A stretch of 64,000 nucleotides of DNA from Calothrix sp. PCC 7716 (lineage in GTDB: Bacteria > Cyanobacteriota > Cyanobacteriia > Cyanobacteriales > Nostocaceae): the NCBI RefSeq assembly GCF_019977735.1, contig NZ_AP025019.1, positions 62,001 through 126,000 on the forward strand, read 5' to 3'. The notes under the pieces are model-generated. The model was not told the DNA's origin. It saw only the letters and a program-made list of their open reading frames with translations, and made no database searches. A program made the translations under genes and the position numbers. Below are positions 44,273 through 51,566 of this stretch, piece by piece (the first letter of the stretch is position 1; each line of letters starts with the position of its first letter).

Positions 44273-44363
44273 CAATACTGCTCGGTTAAGGAGATAACGT
44301 AGGTTGAAACCCTTATAATGTCGTTGTTTAGGATGCCGAAAAAAGCTTAACCGAGCAGTATTG
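44273..44363. mobile_element. 91-bp MITE-like inverted-repeat element
   Basis: Perfect 18-bp terminal inverted repeats: CAATACTGCTCGGTTAAG (44273-44290) and CTTAACCGAGCAGTATTG (44346-44363). TCTACAGTCT stands on both sides (44263-44272 and 44364-44373), a possible 10-bp target duplication, although the site is also part of heptamer repeats. The interior holds a GGTTGAAACCCTT segment also seen in the iteron region. No gene inside. Confidence 0.7.
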
Positions 44364-44379
44364 TCTACAGTCTACACTG

Positions 44380-44391
44380 CTGCTGACGCAG
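44380..44391 (+). promoter_or_regulatory. TRAC-loop hairpin, copy 8
   Basis: CTGC-TGAC-GCAG with a further G-U and T-A pair outward. It lies 98 bases before the next gene's ATG, further than in other cases. Confidence 0.55.
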
Positions 44392-44489
44392 TAAAAACAT
44401 GTACGAATAGTAGATATTTGAACATTCTCTGTAAAGAGGGTGTTCCTTTTATACCAAATAACTCAACAATTTACATCCCAACATTAGTT

Positions 44490-44699
44490 ATGAACAACAG
44501 ATTTCAAGTTGCTGGCGAATTTCTCAAAGAGAAAACAACTTGGTTCTTTGCTGGAGCCATAAGTGTAGTAATTATTCAAACCTTAGTACTCCCTGCAAAC
44601 ACAATGGCGCGATTGGAAAACCAATCCAATCAAATTAAGTGCAACCTAGTTATGGGTGGTACTTGGGATAATGGCATTTGTGATTCAAGAGTCAAGTAA
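44490..44699 (+). CDS. Small membrane protein, 69 residues
   Basis: The ATG at 44490 is chosen; the same frame is open upstream only through the inverted-repeat element and hairpin. Residues 18-38 (WFFAGAISVVIIQTLVLPAN) span the membrane; the tail ends KCNLVMGGTWDNGICDSRVK with two Cys. Unknown function. Confidence 0.55.
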   Translation: MNNRFQVAGEFLKEKTTWFFAGAISVVIIQTLVLPANTMARLENQSNQIKCNLVMGGTWDNGICDSRVK

Positions 44700-44761
44700 T
44701 TTCAAAAAAGTGAACATCCCATTATGGGGTGTTTACATTTTTATAAGCTAAATTGGCACCA

Positions 44762-44806
44762 CAGTCTAAATCTACAATCTACAATCTACAGTCTACGGTC
44801 TACACT
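44762..44806. repeat. Heptamer short tandem repeats
   Basis: TCTACAA/TCTACAG/TCTACGG units follow each other with a 7-base period before the 44856 gene. Heptamer tandem repeats of this kind are typical of heterocystous cyanobacteria. Related units flank the MITE-like element at 44263 and 44364. Confidence 0.6.
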
Positions 44807-44807
44807 G

Positions 44808-44819
44808 GCGCTAACGCGC
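44808..44819 (+). promoter_or_regulatory. TRAC-loop hairpin, copy 9
   Basis: GCGC-TAAC-GCGC, 36 bases before the ATG at 44856. Confidence 0.6.
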
Positions 44820-44855
44820 TTAAATTCCGAGTAAGTTAGGTAATGGTATAAAACT

Positions 44856-45125
44856 ATGACTATCCACGTAAAGATTCTCGGTATCTGGTTCAGCACTGCT
44901 ATCGGCAATACGTTCTCACCAGCGATACAAGTTAACCGTAGATATTTTCGTATCCGCACGAACCATAACGTTGAAACCACAATCTCATGGTTCAAGGGTT
45001 TACGCTGGAATAGTGACCACATCGCATTATGGTTCGGAAAACGAGCGATTGAAGGCGATGAATGGAACGGCTATTACGAAGCATATCGGTATAAAGGAAT
45101 ATTAGGCGAACACACCTGCCTCTAA
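44856..45125 (+). CDS. Hypothetical protein, 89 residues
   Basis: Starts MTIHVKILGIWFSTAIGNTF; beta-rich, aromatic (WFKGLRWNSDHIALWFGKRA). No membrane segment. No family recognised. Member of the hairpin-led array. Confidence 0.5.
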   Translation: MTIHVKILGIWFSTAIGNTFSPAIQVNRRYFRIRTNHNVETTISWFKGLRWNSDHIALWFGKRAIEGDEWNGYYEAYRYKGILGEHTCL

Positions 45126-45249
45126 ATATTCCAGTAAGACTCTACAACTGTGGGGTTTTACTTTTTCATTGGCGCCACTATCAACAATCTACTAATAAAT
45201 GATTGTCAATATTAATCAATGTTTTTTTAAGAAAAATACTAAATGCAAC

Positions 45250-45265
45250 TACTGCTGACGCAGTA
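45250..45265 (+). promoter_or_regulatory. TRAC-loop hairpin, copy 10
   Basis: TACTGC-TGAC-GCAGTA, six perfect pairs, 40 bases before the ATG at 45306. Confidence 0.65.
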
Positions 45266-45305
45266 TCAAGATGTATTAACTATAAAATAACACAGGTAAA
45301 ATATC

Positions 45306-45632
45306 ATGGCTGTTATAGATATTTCAGGAATGGGTGAATATGCTTTGGCTCCTTTCAAAGTTCGTAAGCGTAAGTCATTTTGGTATGGTTTGAAAGCTCT
45401 TTTATCGCAATACCTACAGTTTGAACAAGGCATTACTTGGGATATCGCAAGCTACTACAAAAACTTGGAAGATGAAATGTCTCAGGTTTATGGGAAACCC
45501 GGCGAATCCAGCGAGCAGCAAACAGAACAAATGCTTGAATTAGCTGAAAAATCATTCGGGTATAGCCCCATCGAATTAGTGATTTTTAATGAGGAACAGG
45601 TTGAAAAAATGAAGCAATATAGACAAAATTAA
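45306..45632 (+). CDS. Hypothetical protein, 108 residues, paralogue of 45758
   Basis: Helical protein: FWYGLKALLSQYLQFEQG, YGKPGESSEQ and AEKSFGYSPIELV line up with YYGLRSAWSLVCRG, FGKPDEKKF and AIHYFGIGFKDLV in the next gene, so the two are paralogues. No known family. Led by a TRAC hairpin. Confidence 0.55.
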   Translation: MAVIDISGMGEYALAPFKVRKRKSFWYGLKALLSQYLQFEQGITWDIASYYKNLEDEMSQVYGKPGESSEQQTEQMLELAEKSFGYSPIELVIFNEEQVEKMKQYRQN

Positions 45633-45703
45633 TTTGCTTGCAACACGAATAAATAGATAGTGGGAATAAAAACCACTATTTATTTTTTAACACCCAACTA
45701 CAC

Positions 45704-45719
45704 TACTGCTGACGCAGTA
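45704..45719 (+). promoter_or_regulatory. TRAC-loop hairpin, copy 11
   Basis: TACTGC-TGAC-GCAGTA, identical to copy 10, 38 bases before the ATG at 45758. Confidence 0.65.
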
Positions 45720-45757
45720 ACAAAATGAATTGATTAGTAATAATAGGTTAAAATATC

Positions 45758-46156
45758 ATGGCTAGAACTGCTACTGCTACAAAGACTACATCTGCTGCTG
45801 CTAACAATCCAAGTTGGCTTAACCTAACGCCTTTCTGTGAAAGATATTACACAAATGCATATTACGGATTGAGAAGCGCTTGGTCATTGGTCTGTAGAGG
45901 CACGATGAAGGAAAAGTTCGATAGTGAAGAGTTCAACGAAATGTTTACTATAGTATTCGGCAAACCAGATGAGAAGAAATTTTCAGCCCAAGACCTGGGT
46001 GACACAGCAATACACTACTTCGGCATTGGGTTTAAAGATTTAGTTCGTAAGAATTTACAAAGTCTGAAAAACCGCAAAAAACAAATAGCGTACCAACAAC
46101 AGTCCAAAACTCAACAACAAGTCGTTAATCAAGACTACTACGACGAACAATTCTAA
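45758..46156 (+). CDS. Hypothetical protein, 132 residues, paralogue of 45306
   Basis: N-terminus Ala/Thr rich (MARTATATKTTSAAANN), core paralogous to 45306, C-terminus Gln-rich (YQQQSKTQQQVVNQDYYDEQ). No known family. A GCGC-containing partial stem with TTTTTTTT follows at 46160-46200. Confidence 0.55.
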   Translation: MARTATATKTTSAAANNPSWLNLTPFCERYYTNAYYGLRSAWSLVCRGTMKEKFDSEEFNEMFTIVFGKPDEKKFSAQDLGDTAIHYFGIGFKDLVRKNLQSLKNRKKQIAYQQQSKTQQQVVNQDYYDEQF

Positions 46157-46162
46157 TAATTA

Positions 46163-46200
46163 AGCGCGCTTGCATCTGGCAGGCGCCTTAGTTTTTTTTC
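46163..46200 (+). terminator. Imperfect terminator after 45758
   Basis: AAGCGCGCT and AGGCGCCTT form an imperfect stem followed by AGTTTTTTTT. Confidence 0.45.
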
Positions 46201-46229
46201 TCCACTTCTACATCTGTAACCCGAAACTG

Positions 46230-46241
46230 TTGCTGACGCAA
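46230..46241 (+). promoter_or_regulatory. TRAC-loop hairpin, copy 12
   Basis: TTGC-TGAC-GCAA, extended by G-U and T-A pairs; 47 bases before the ATG at 46289. Confidence 0.6.
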
Positions 46242-46288
46242 TAAATTTGTGAGCAATAATGCTCAAATAAATGTAAATGGAGGACAAC

Positions 46289-46459
46289 ATGAATGTAGAG
46301 TTCAACATCGAAATCAAGCTTAAGGGCAAGATGTCCCTACGGCGCCTGCTTATTCTGGTTGTTAGCGGGATTCTAATTGTGGGCAATCTCGTGTCCGCAC
46401 CGAATAACGTTATCAACAAAATTAAGCACATTGAAAGCGTGATTACTAGCACCAAGTAA
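46289..46459 (+). CDS. Small membrane protein, 56 residues
   Basis: The second ATG is chosen because GGAGG lies seven bases before it; the first ATG (46277) overlaps that site. Reads MNVEFNIEIKLKGKMSLRRL, then a membrane segment LLILVVSGILIVGNLVSA. Followed by a clear terminator. Unknown function. Confidence 0.55.
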   Translation: MNVEFNIEIKLKGKMSLRRLLILVVSGILIVGNLVSAPNNVINKIKHIESVITSTK

Positions 46460-46468
46460 CACGCTCAC

Positions 46469-46507
46469 CAGAAGGAGTGGCTATATGCTGCTCCTTCTTT
46501 TTTTTTA
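46469..46507 (+). terminator. Rho-independent terminator
   Basis: AGAAGGAG and CTCCTTCT with a short loop followed by TTTTTTT. Confidence 0.8.
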
Positions 46508-46540
46508 CTAGTTATTCCTACTGTTATTAAAAAACAACAG

Positions 46541-46552
46541 TTGCTAACGCGA
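46541..46552 (+). promoter_or_regulatory. TRAC-loop hairpin, copy 13
   Basis: TTGC-TAAC-GCGA: the stem is kept by a T-G wobble and a closing T-A pair. 33 bases before the ATG at 46586. Confidence 0.55.
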
Positions 46553-46585
46553 TAATTATATAAAGTTTATTACTAATTTAAAAAT

Positions 46586-47158
46586 ATGAATTTTTGCGAA
46601 ACATGCTTTTACCGAGAAGAAAGATTCTGTGCAGTTAACCCTCTACACTGTAAAGGCGCCTGGTCAGAGGCATGTGGAGAATATCAGCATGATGAAAAGA
46701 AAGTAAGAAAGTGCGGCAACTGTATCGGTTTGTTTATGGGAGAATGTACGCTCCCTCATATAGGGTTTCGAGATTTGGAAGATAAAGCTTGCATGGATTT
46801 TATCTCAAGATATTCAAGAGATGAAGATGATGTACAAGAAATAGACATATTAAATTGGAGACAGTTCAGGCATAAATTTCAAATCAGGTTATATAGTGAT
46901 AATAAAATAGCCTTGAAACTAATAAAACCAAAACCACCCAAGCTTGACTACGACTGGGGTTGTGCTGACAGCTACCACGACGAAGCCTGGTTTTGGGTGG
47001 CAAAAATTGAGGAACCCGCTATGGGACCACCTCATTGCTACGGAGAATCGCGTAGTTGGTATGCAGAAGAGGCATTATCTCTAATTAGAAGGGTGAGCGA
47101 AAAAACTGGCGCCGCTGCTACAGAAGAAATACTCAAAATTTGGCAGGAGCGATGGTAA
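46586..47158 (+). CDS. Cys-rich protein, 190 residues
   Basis: Ten cysteines in the first 70 residues: FCETCFYREERFCAVNPLHC, then RKCGNCIGLFMGECTLPH and CMDF. This suggests two zinc or iron-sulfur sites similar in style to the 33109 protein. The rest is soluble with a DYDWGCADSYHDEAW segment. No family recognised. Last of the array, followed by a terminator. Confidence 0.55.
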   Translation: MNFCETCFYREERFCAVNPLHCKGAWSEACGEYQHDEKKVRKCGNCIGLFMGECTLPHIGFRDLEDKACMDFISRYSRDEDDVQEIDILNWRQFRHKFQIRLYSDNKIALKLIKPKPPKLDYDWGCADSYHDEAWFWVAKIEEPAMGPPHCYGESRSWYAEEALSLIRRVSEKTGAAATEEILKIWQERW

Positions 47159-47167
47159 TAAGAAAAG

Positions 47168-47199
47168 AATAAGTAGCCTTGATGGCTATTTATTTTTTT
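47168..47199 (+). terminator. Terminator after 46586
   Basis: AATAAGTAGCC and GGCTATTTATT pair imperfectly, followed by a T-run; it may also serve the convergent ParM-like gene. Confidence 0.65.
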
Positions 47200-47200
47200 A

Positions 47201-48436
47201 CTACTTGATAATCGGTGGCAAGAAACCAGCAGGTCGCTCTACTTCTACATATCTAGAACTCATAGATGAAACTTTGGCGCCATCACTACCTTTAACCTCA
47301 CTACCAGACTTTGAAGCTAACACACCAAGCCGAGCAGCAATCAGCTTATAAAACACATCATGCAATGCCCACACATCAGCTAACCTACTACTACTCAACT
47401 TTGACTCATATTCCGATGGCACAACCACCCCACCATGCCACACTATCTCAACCTCATCCCCATAATATTTATCCAACTCACCACGCAAATACTCTGCTGT
47501 ACCCCCACACATTACAACCTCGTCAAACTCACCCACTATTGACTTTAACCAACGAACAACCGCCCGTACATATTCAGAGAAAGCAGAAGCAACAGCTTCA
47601 GTAATTAGCCTCAAATCAGCTTCAATATCCTGTTGCTTACGTTTACGTGACAGCTTTTTCAATAATTCGGGAGATTGCAGGCTATTGACTATTGTTTCTG
47701 TAACATTGGGGTTGTTTTTATCTAAACCAGAGACGTGTGTGGAAAGATAATCTAACATCCAATGCATACCAAAATTGCTTGTAATGCCAGGTTCAGTTAC
47801 ACCACCAGTAACTGCAAAACCGCTTGCATTACGAAAGCCCAACATCACATACAATTGGCGCCTATCATTAAACTTTTCACCTAAAACATTTTTACGGTAA
47901 GCAAATATTCCACTACCCTCTGTGTAAACTGAGCAGGTTTGTATTTTAATACTCATTTTACCGTCTGGGGTTTCAAAGGCAGTAACTAATTTAATCAACC
48001 GAGATTTGAGAATATCTTTATCGCTTATCTCCCCACTTGGCAGCAACACACCCAAATGAAGATTGAACTTCGATGGTAAGGACAACTCGACGCGCGCTAA
48101 CCATATAGCAGCAAGTATTTTGGGTAAGGCTAATTCATATTTCAATTCGTGCAATTGTTGAAAGCCTCCGAATCTATTACGTGCTAAGGTGCCAACAGCA
48201 TAGTATAAATATTCTTCTGTATCAGATTTAAACCCAACCCAGGCACGTTCACTATTCCTACCTTCTGTTGGCGCCATATCCACAGAAGATTTACCAATAT
48301 CAGCCAAATCCGAGTCCATTAATAACAATGAAGGTTCATCACTACCAAGCTCCTGAACTGCTATTTTCGTCTTACTTCCACCCATATCTATTGTCAGCAC
48401 AACATTTTTTGGCTGCGAATTCTGCTCTTTTTTCAT
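47201..48436 (-). CDS. parM: ParM-like actin ATPase
   Basis: 411 residues from the ATG at 48436. Phosphate 1 motif VVLTIDMGGSKTKIAV near the N-terminus, phosphate 2 region LYVMLGFRNASGFAVTGG (about 200), and adenosine motif EVVMCGGTAEYLRGEL (about 315) mark an actin-fold ATPase of the plasmid segregation type. It would form filaments that separate plasmid copies. The upstream gene (48499) is a likely DNA-binding adaptor, and 10-bp-phased repeats lie upstream of that. The C-terminal 40 residues are Ser-rich and variable. Confidence 0.8.
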   Translation of the reverse strand: MKKEQNSQPKNVVLTIDMGGSKTKIAVQELGSDEPSLLLMDSDLADIGKSSVDMAPTEGRNSERAWVGFKSDTEEYLYYAVGTLARNRFGGFQQLHELKYELALPKILAAIWLARVELSLPSKFNLHLGVLLPSGEISDKDILKSRLIKLVTAFETPDGKMSIKIQTCSVYTEGSGIFAYRKNVLGEKFNDRRQLYVMLGFRNASGFAVTGGVTEPGITSNFGMHWMLDYLSTHVSGLDKNNPNVTETIVNSLQSPELLKKLSRKRKQQDIEADLRLITEAVASAFSEYVRAVVRWLKSIVGEFDEVVMCGGTAEYLRGELDKYYGDEVEIVWHGGVVVPSEYESKLSSSRLADVWALHDVFYKLIAARLGVLASKSGSEVKGSDGAKVSSMSSRYVEVERPAGFLPPIIK

Positions 48437-48498
48437 TTTCAAGAAATAAATTAAAAAGGTGTTTGATTAGAAATAAGCTATATAAAATACAATAGATG

Positions 48499-49002
48499 CT
48501 ACATATGGAAGCCTGATTCAAGTTCCGTAAAATCCCAAACCTCATCCGAATCTTGCTCCTCTTGCTCCTCTTCTTCTTCATCCTCCCTTATGTCATTACC
48601 TCTAACAACTTCAATAGTAGTATTACTTTCACTATTCCCATTACTCGAATATTCAGTACTAGCATTATCAATCGAACTATATATTGGTATGGTGTGCGCG
48701 CTTAATGGTTCTACAACACCTGGAATAGTAACACCCGTTAAACCAAATTCATTTACTAAAGTATAAGCTTGAGCAAGAAAAAAGCGTACCGAATACATTG
48801 CTGCTTCCCTTATCTCAGTTTTACTTGCTCCAAAAAACCTCATTGCATACGGTAGCCACATTGCTGATGCCAACTCCATCAACGCCAAGGCGCCATCTTT
48901 TTTTCCTGGATGATTGTTATTCAAATAATACAATACCTTCCCTTCCCACGTTTTCTTATGCCTATTTAGCTCCAACCTAACGCGCGTTTTTTCCTTTTGC
49001 AT
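48499..49002 (-). CDS. Putative ParR-type adaptor of the ParM system
   Basis: 167 residues, 62 bases upstream of the ParM-like gene and co-directional. Residues 1-85 are basic and helical (MQKEKTRVRLELNRHKKTWE, then ASKTEIREAAMYSVRFFLAQ), fitting a small DNA-binding domain; the last 35 residues are very acidic (IREDEEEEEQEEQDSDEVWD), suited to contact with filaments. ParR assignment rests on position, size and the phased repeats just upstream rather than on sequence similarity. Confidence 0.5.
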   Translation of the reverse strand: MQKEKTRVRLELNRHKKTWEGKVLYYLNNNHPGKKDGALALMELASAMWLPYAMRFFGASKTEIREAAMYSVRFFLAQAYTLVNEFGLTGVTIPGVVEPLSAHTIPIYSSIDNASTEYSSNGNSESNTTIEVVRGNDIREDEEEEEQEEQDSDEVWDFTELESGFHM

Positions 49003-49198
49003 AATCCTTAATTATATTTATTCACACGTCCAACGAATTTTAATGCACTCACAATAATCAAACTGGGTATACTCACCATTATCACGAATATAATTTATAT
49101 AAACAAACTTTTTAAACAGCACACCTTTTCCATTACATCCACAAAGAGTCTTTATTTTTGCTTAATATTTCAAACAAAATCCACATAAATCAAAGTTC

Positions 49199-49330
49199 CC
49201 GTTAGTTTCCGTCACATGCCGTAAAATAACGGTATCTTACGTAAATTGCCGTCACTTCAATCTAAATTTATACACCATCACATCAAAACCTAACCGTTAA
49301 ATTCCGTACTTTTCCGTCATTCTCCGTTAG
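49199..49330. repeat. 10-bp-phased CCGT repeats, putative parC centromere
   Basis: CCGT(T/C/A)A units start at 49199, 49209, 49219, then inverted ACGG at 49229, degenerate ACGT at 49239 and CCGT at 49249: exact 10-base steps. A second run starts at 49294, 49304, 49314 and 49324, again exact 10-base steps. Arrays of ~10-11-bp repeats beside the operon are the hallmark of parC sites bound by ParR. Confidence 0.7.
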
Positions 49331-49514
49331 AAATACCAACCATATTCCCATAACTCTTACTCTATACCATCAATCACGCTACGTACCCCACAAACCTTAC
49401 TACACACAGGATTCCGCCGTTTTTCCACATCCCTCATTACCACCCGCGCGCATTACTACCGCAAAGGGTTTTCGGGTAGGCTAGATTATATGTGTATATA
49501 ATCGTACTCGCTAC

Positions 49515-49605
49515 GCTTATTTGCCCCTTCGGGGTTGCCCTCCGGGCAATGTCTCGCTCCGCTCGCCACAAATAAGCTGCACTCGCCCGTCGGGGGCAGT
49601 CGGGC
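49515..49605. other. GC-rich folded region, candidate oriT
   Basis: GCTTATTTG (49515-49523) pairs with CAAATAAGC (49569-49577), enclosing hairpins CCCC-TTC-GGGG (49524-49534) and TTGCCC-TCC-GGGCAA (49535-49549); a GCCCG...CGGGC stem follows (49585-49605). It lies 64 bases before the relaxase start, the usual place for oriT, in otherwise AT-rich sequence. A nic site could not be identified; it may instead be a dispersed repeat. Confidence 0.45.
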
Positions 49606-49668
49606 GCCCTCATAATCATCTTGGTTCATCGTCATTCACATCTCGCAGCCACAACATAACTTTTAGCT

Positions 49669-51372
49669 ATGCCCTACGCCATCGCGCGCACAAAGAAACT
49701 CAAGAAAAGCAATATCGCAGGTAGTGAATCACACTCAGCACGACTTAGAGTAACTCCCAATGCCGATAGTAGTAAGAAAAATATTAGATTAATTGGCGCC
49801 AATAATCCTGAAGAAAGGTTACAAGATTTAGTATTAGCCAAAATTGCTGAACATACACAAAAGCGTAAGATACGAACTGATGGTGTTTATTGTGTGGAGT
49901 TACTGCTCACCGCATCACCTACATACTTCCGACCCGATGACCCCACGCGCGCTGGATATTGGGATGAAGATAACCTCAATACCTGGACTGAAACTAATCT
50001 TCAATGGTTACAAGATACTTACCAAGACAAAATAGTACGAGCCGAACTCCACCTCGACGAAGCAACACCACACATACACGCTTACCTAGTCCCACTCGAT
50101 GACAAGGGACAACTGCGGTGTAACCATTACTTTGATGGGCGAGCCAAAATGCAAGCTTTTCAAGATAGTTACCATACCGCAATGTTGGGTTTAGGTTTAG
50201 ACCGTGGACTCAAGGGCAGCCGCGCGCAACACTTGGAAATTAAAGACTTTTACCGCATCGTAGAAGAGGGATTAGATTTAGATAGCAATAAACTTTCCCC
50301 CGAACAGTTACAAGCTAAAGCTGCTGACCGGGATAGAGCAGTCAAACGCAAATCAGAAATCGAACTAACCGCTCAACAATTAATGAAAGAAAACGATACG
50401 CTAAGAATAGAAAATACACAATTAAGACGCACACTCAATCAACTAAGAGATATTCCACTGTATCAGGTAGCATGGCATTTAGGTTTGATTAAAGGAAAAG
50501 ATAATAAGTGGAAGGGAGATAAGCATTCAATCAATATTGATGGTAGCAAGTGGTATGATTTCCACCCTTCACAGAATAAAGGTGGGGGTGGCGCCATCGA
50601 TTTAGTTATGCATGTCGGTGATTACAGTTTCAAGCAAGCAGTAGCATTTCTAAATGATAGGTTTGATGAGGAAAAAATGCTTGCTTCTGTTACTCACCAC
50701 GCGCGTGCGTCAGCACAAGATATCGCTAAGTCCGAGTCTGTGCTACCGTTTGAGCCAGTAATCGATAGTAAGAATTGGGATAAAGTAAAGAAATATCTCA
50801 CACAAGAACGCGGACTACACCCAAGATTAGTAGAAACCTTTCATGAACAAGGTTTAATTCATGCTGATAACAACCAAAATGCTGTATTTTCAATGCGTAA
50901 CTTAAACGGTGAACTAGAGGGTGCCTTCTTGCGTGGTACTGTTGGAGAAAACAATACTTTCATGGGCTACGCAAAAGGTACAAAGCGTGATAAATGTTGG
51001 TTTTATTTTCAATCAGGTAGTCAGTCTATCTCCGATGTGGAGCAAGCAGTACTGTGTAAATCTCCTATTGATGCACTATCAATTGCCCAACTTGAGGTTG
51101 AAGCAGGCGCCAAGGATAAGAAAGTCCCTACTATATATATGACAGCCGACAATGCCGAAAGCTTACCTATAGAGTTTTTACAATCAATACCAACTGTATT
51201 ATGTGCTTTTGGTAATGATAATGCTAGAGACTCCCTAGCTTCGACAACCCGCACGTTGTTACCTAATGCTCAACAAATCAAGCCAAGTGCAATTGATTGG
51301 AATTTGGAATTACTTGCAAAACAACGAAATTCCAAGCAGAAACAGCAATCAAAATCCCAAAACGAAAAATAA
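49669..51372 (+). CDS. mobV: MobV-type relaxase fused to primase-like domain
   Basis: 567 residues. N-terminal MobV relaxase: motif I MPYAIARTKKLKK...NIRLIGANNPEE and the metal-binding motif AELHLDEATPHIHAYLVPLD (about residue 125). From about residue 260 comes a primase-type region: YQVAWHLGLIKGKDNKW...YDFHPSQNKGGGGAIDLVMH (CHC2/DUF3991-like, without zinc Cys) and a Toprim-like part (VLCKSPIDALSIAQLE). It would nick oriT and may prime the transferred strand in the recipient. GCGCGC runs occur four times. Confidence 0.88.
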   Translation: MPYAIARTKKLKKSNIAGSESHSARLRVTPNADSSKKNIRLIGANNPEERLQDLVLAKIAEHTQKRKIRTDGVYCVELLLTASPTYFRPDDPTRAGYWDEDNLNTWTETNLQWLQDTYQDKIVRAELHLDEATPHIHAYLVPLDDKGQLRCNHYFDGRAKMQAFQDSYHTAMLGLGLDRGLKGSRAQHLEIKDFYRIVEEGLDLDSNKLSPEQLQAKAADRDRAVKRKSEIELTAQQLMKENDTLRIENTQLRRTLNQLRDIPLYQVAWHLGLIKGKDNKWKGDKHSINIDGSKWYDFHPSQNKGGGGAIDLVMHVGDYSFKQAVAFLNDRFDEEKMLASVTHHARASAQDIAKSESVLPFEPVIDSKNWDKVKKYLTQERGLHPRLVETFHEQGLIHADNNQNAVFSMRNLNGELEGAFLRGTVGENNTFMGYAKGTKRDKCWFYFQSGSQSISDVEQAVLCKSPIDALSIAQLEVEAGAKDKKVPTIYMTADNAESLPIEFLQSIPTVLCAFGNDNARDSLASTTRTLLPNAQQIKPSAIDWNLELLAKQRNSKQKQQSKSQNEK

Positions 51373-51520
51373 CACACTTGTCTCAATCAATATCATGACG
51401 CCAGGAAGTATGGTTAACTATCGCCGCTGTTATTCACATGCTTATCATACCTCATGATGGCGCCTGCAATCTAACTTTACTGGGAATTGTTGTTAACCAT
51501 AACTTTATAAAACCATATCC

Positions 51521-51542
51521 GAGTGGTTCTTGAGCGACACTC
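51521..51542. terminator. GAGTG/CACTC hairpin, copy 4
   Basis: GAGTGGTTCTTGAGCGACACTC has the same stem and TTCTTGAG loop as copy 2; it lies 24 bases beyond the end of the TPR gene on the other strand. Confidence 0.5.
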
Positions 51543-51566
51543 CAATATATTTGGATAAGAGAGCAT

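Noticed and set aside
43827-46552. TRAC hairpins as integron attC sites
   Set aside because: They are only 10-16 bases, lack the paired GTTRRRY/RYYYAAC boxes and no integron integrase is present; kept only as a cassette-like analogy.
47311-47604. Plus-strand open frame over the ParM-like gene
   Set aside because: The product is His/Thr/Pro-rich low-complexity sequence and is the antisense of a clear actin-like gene.
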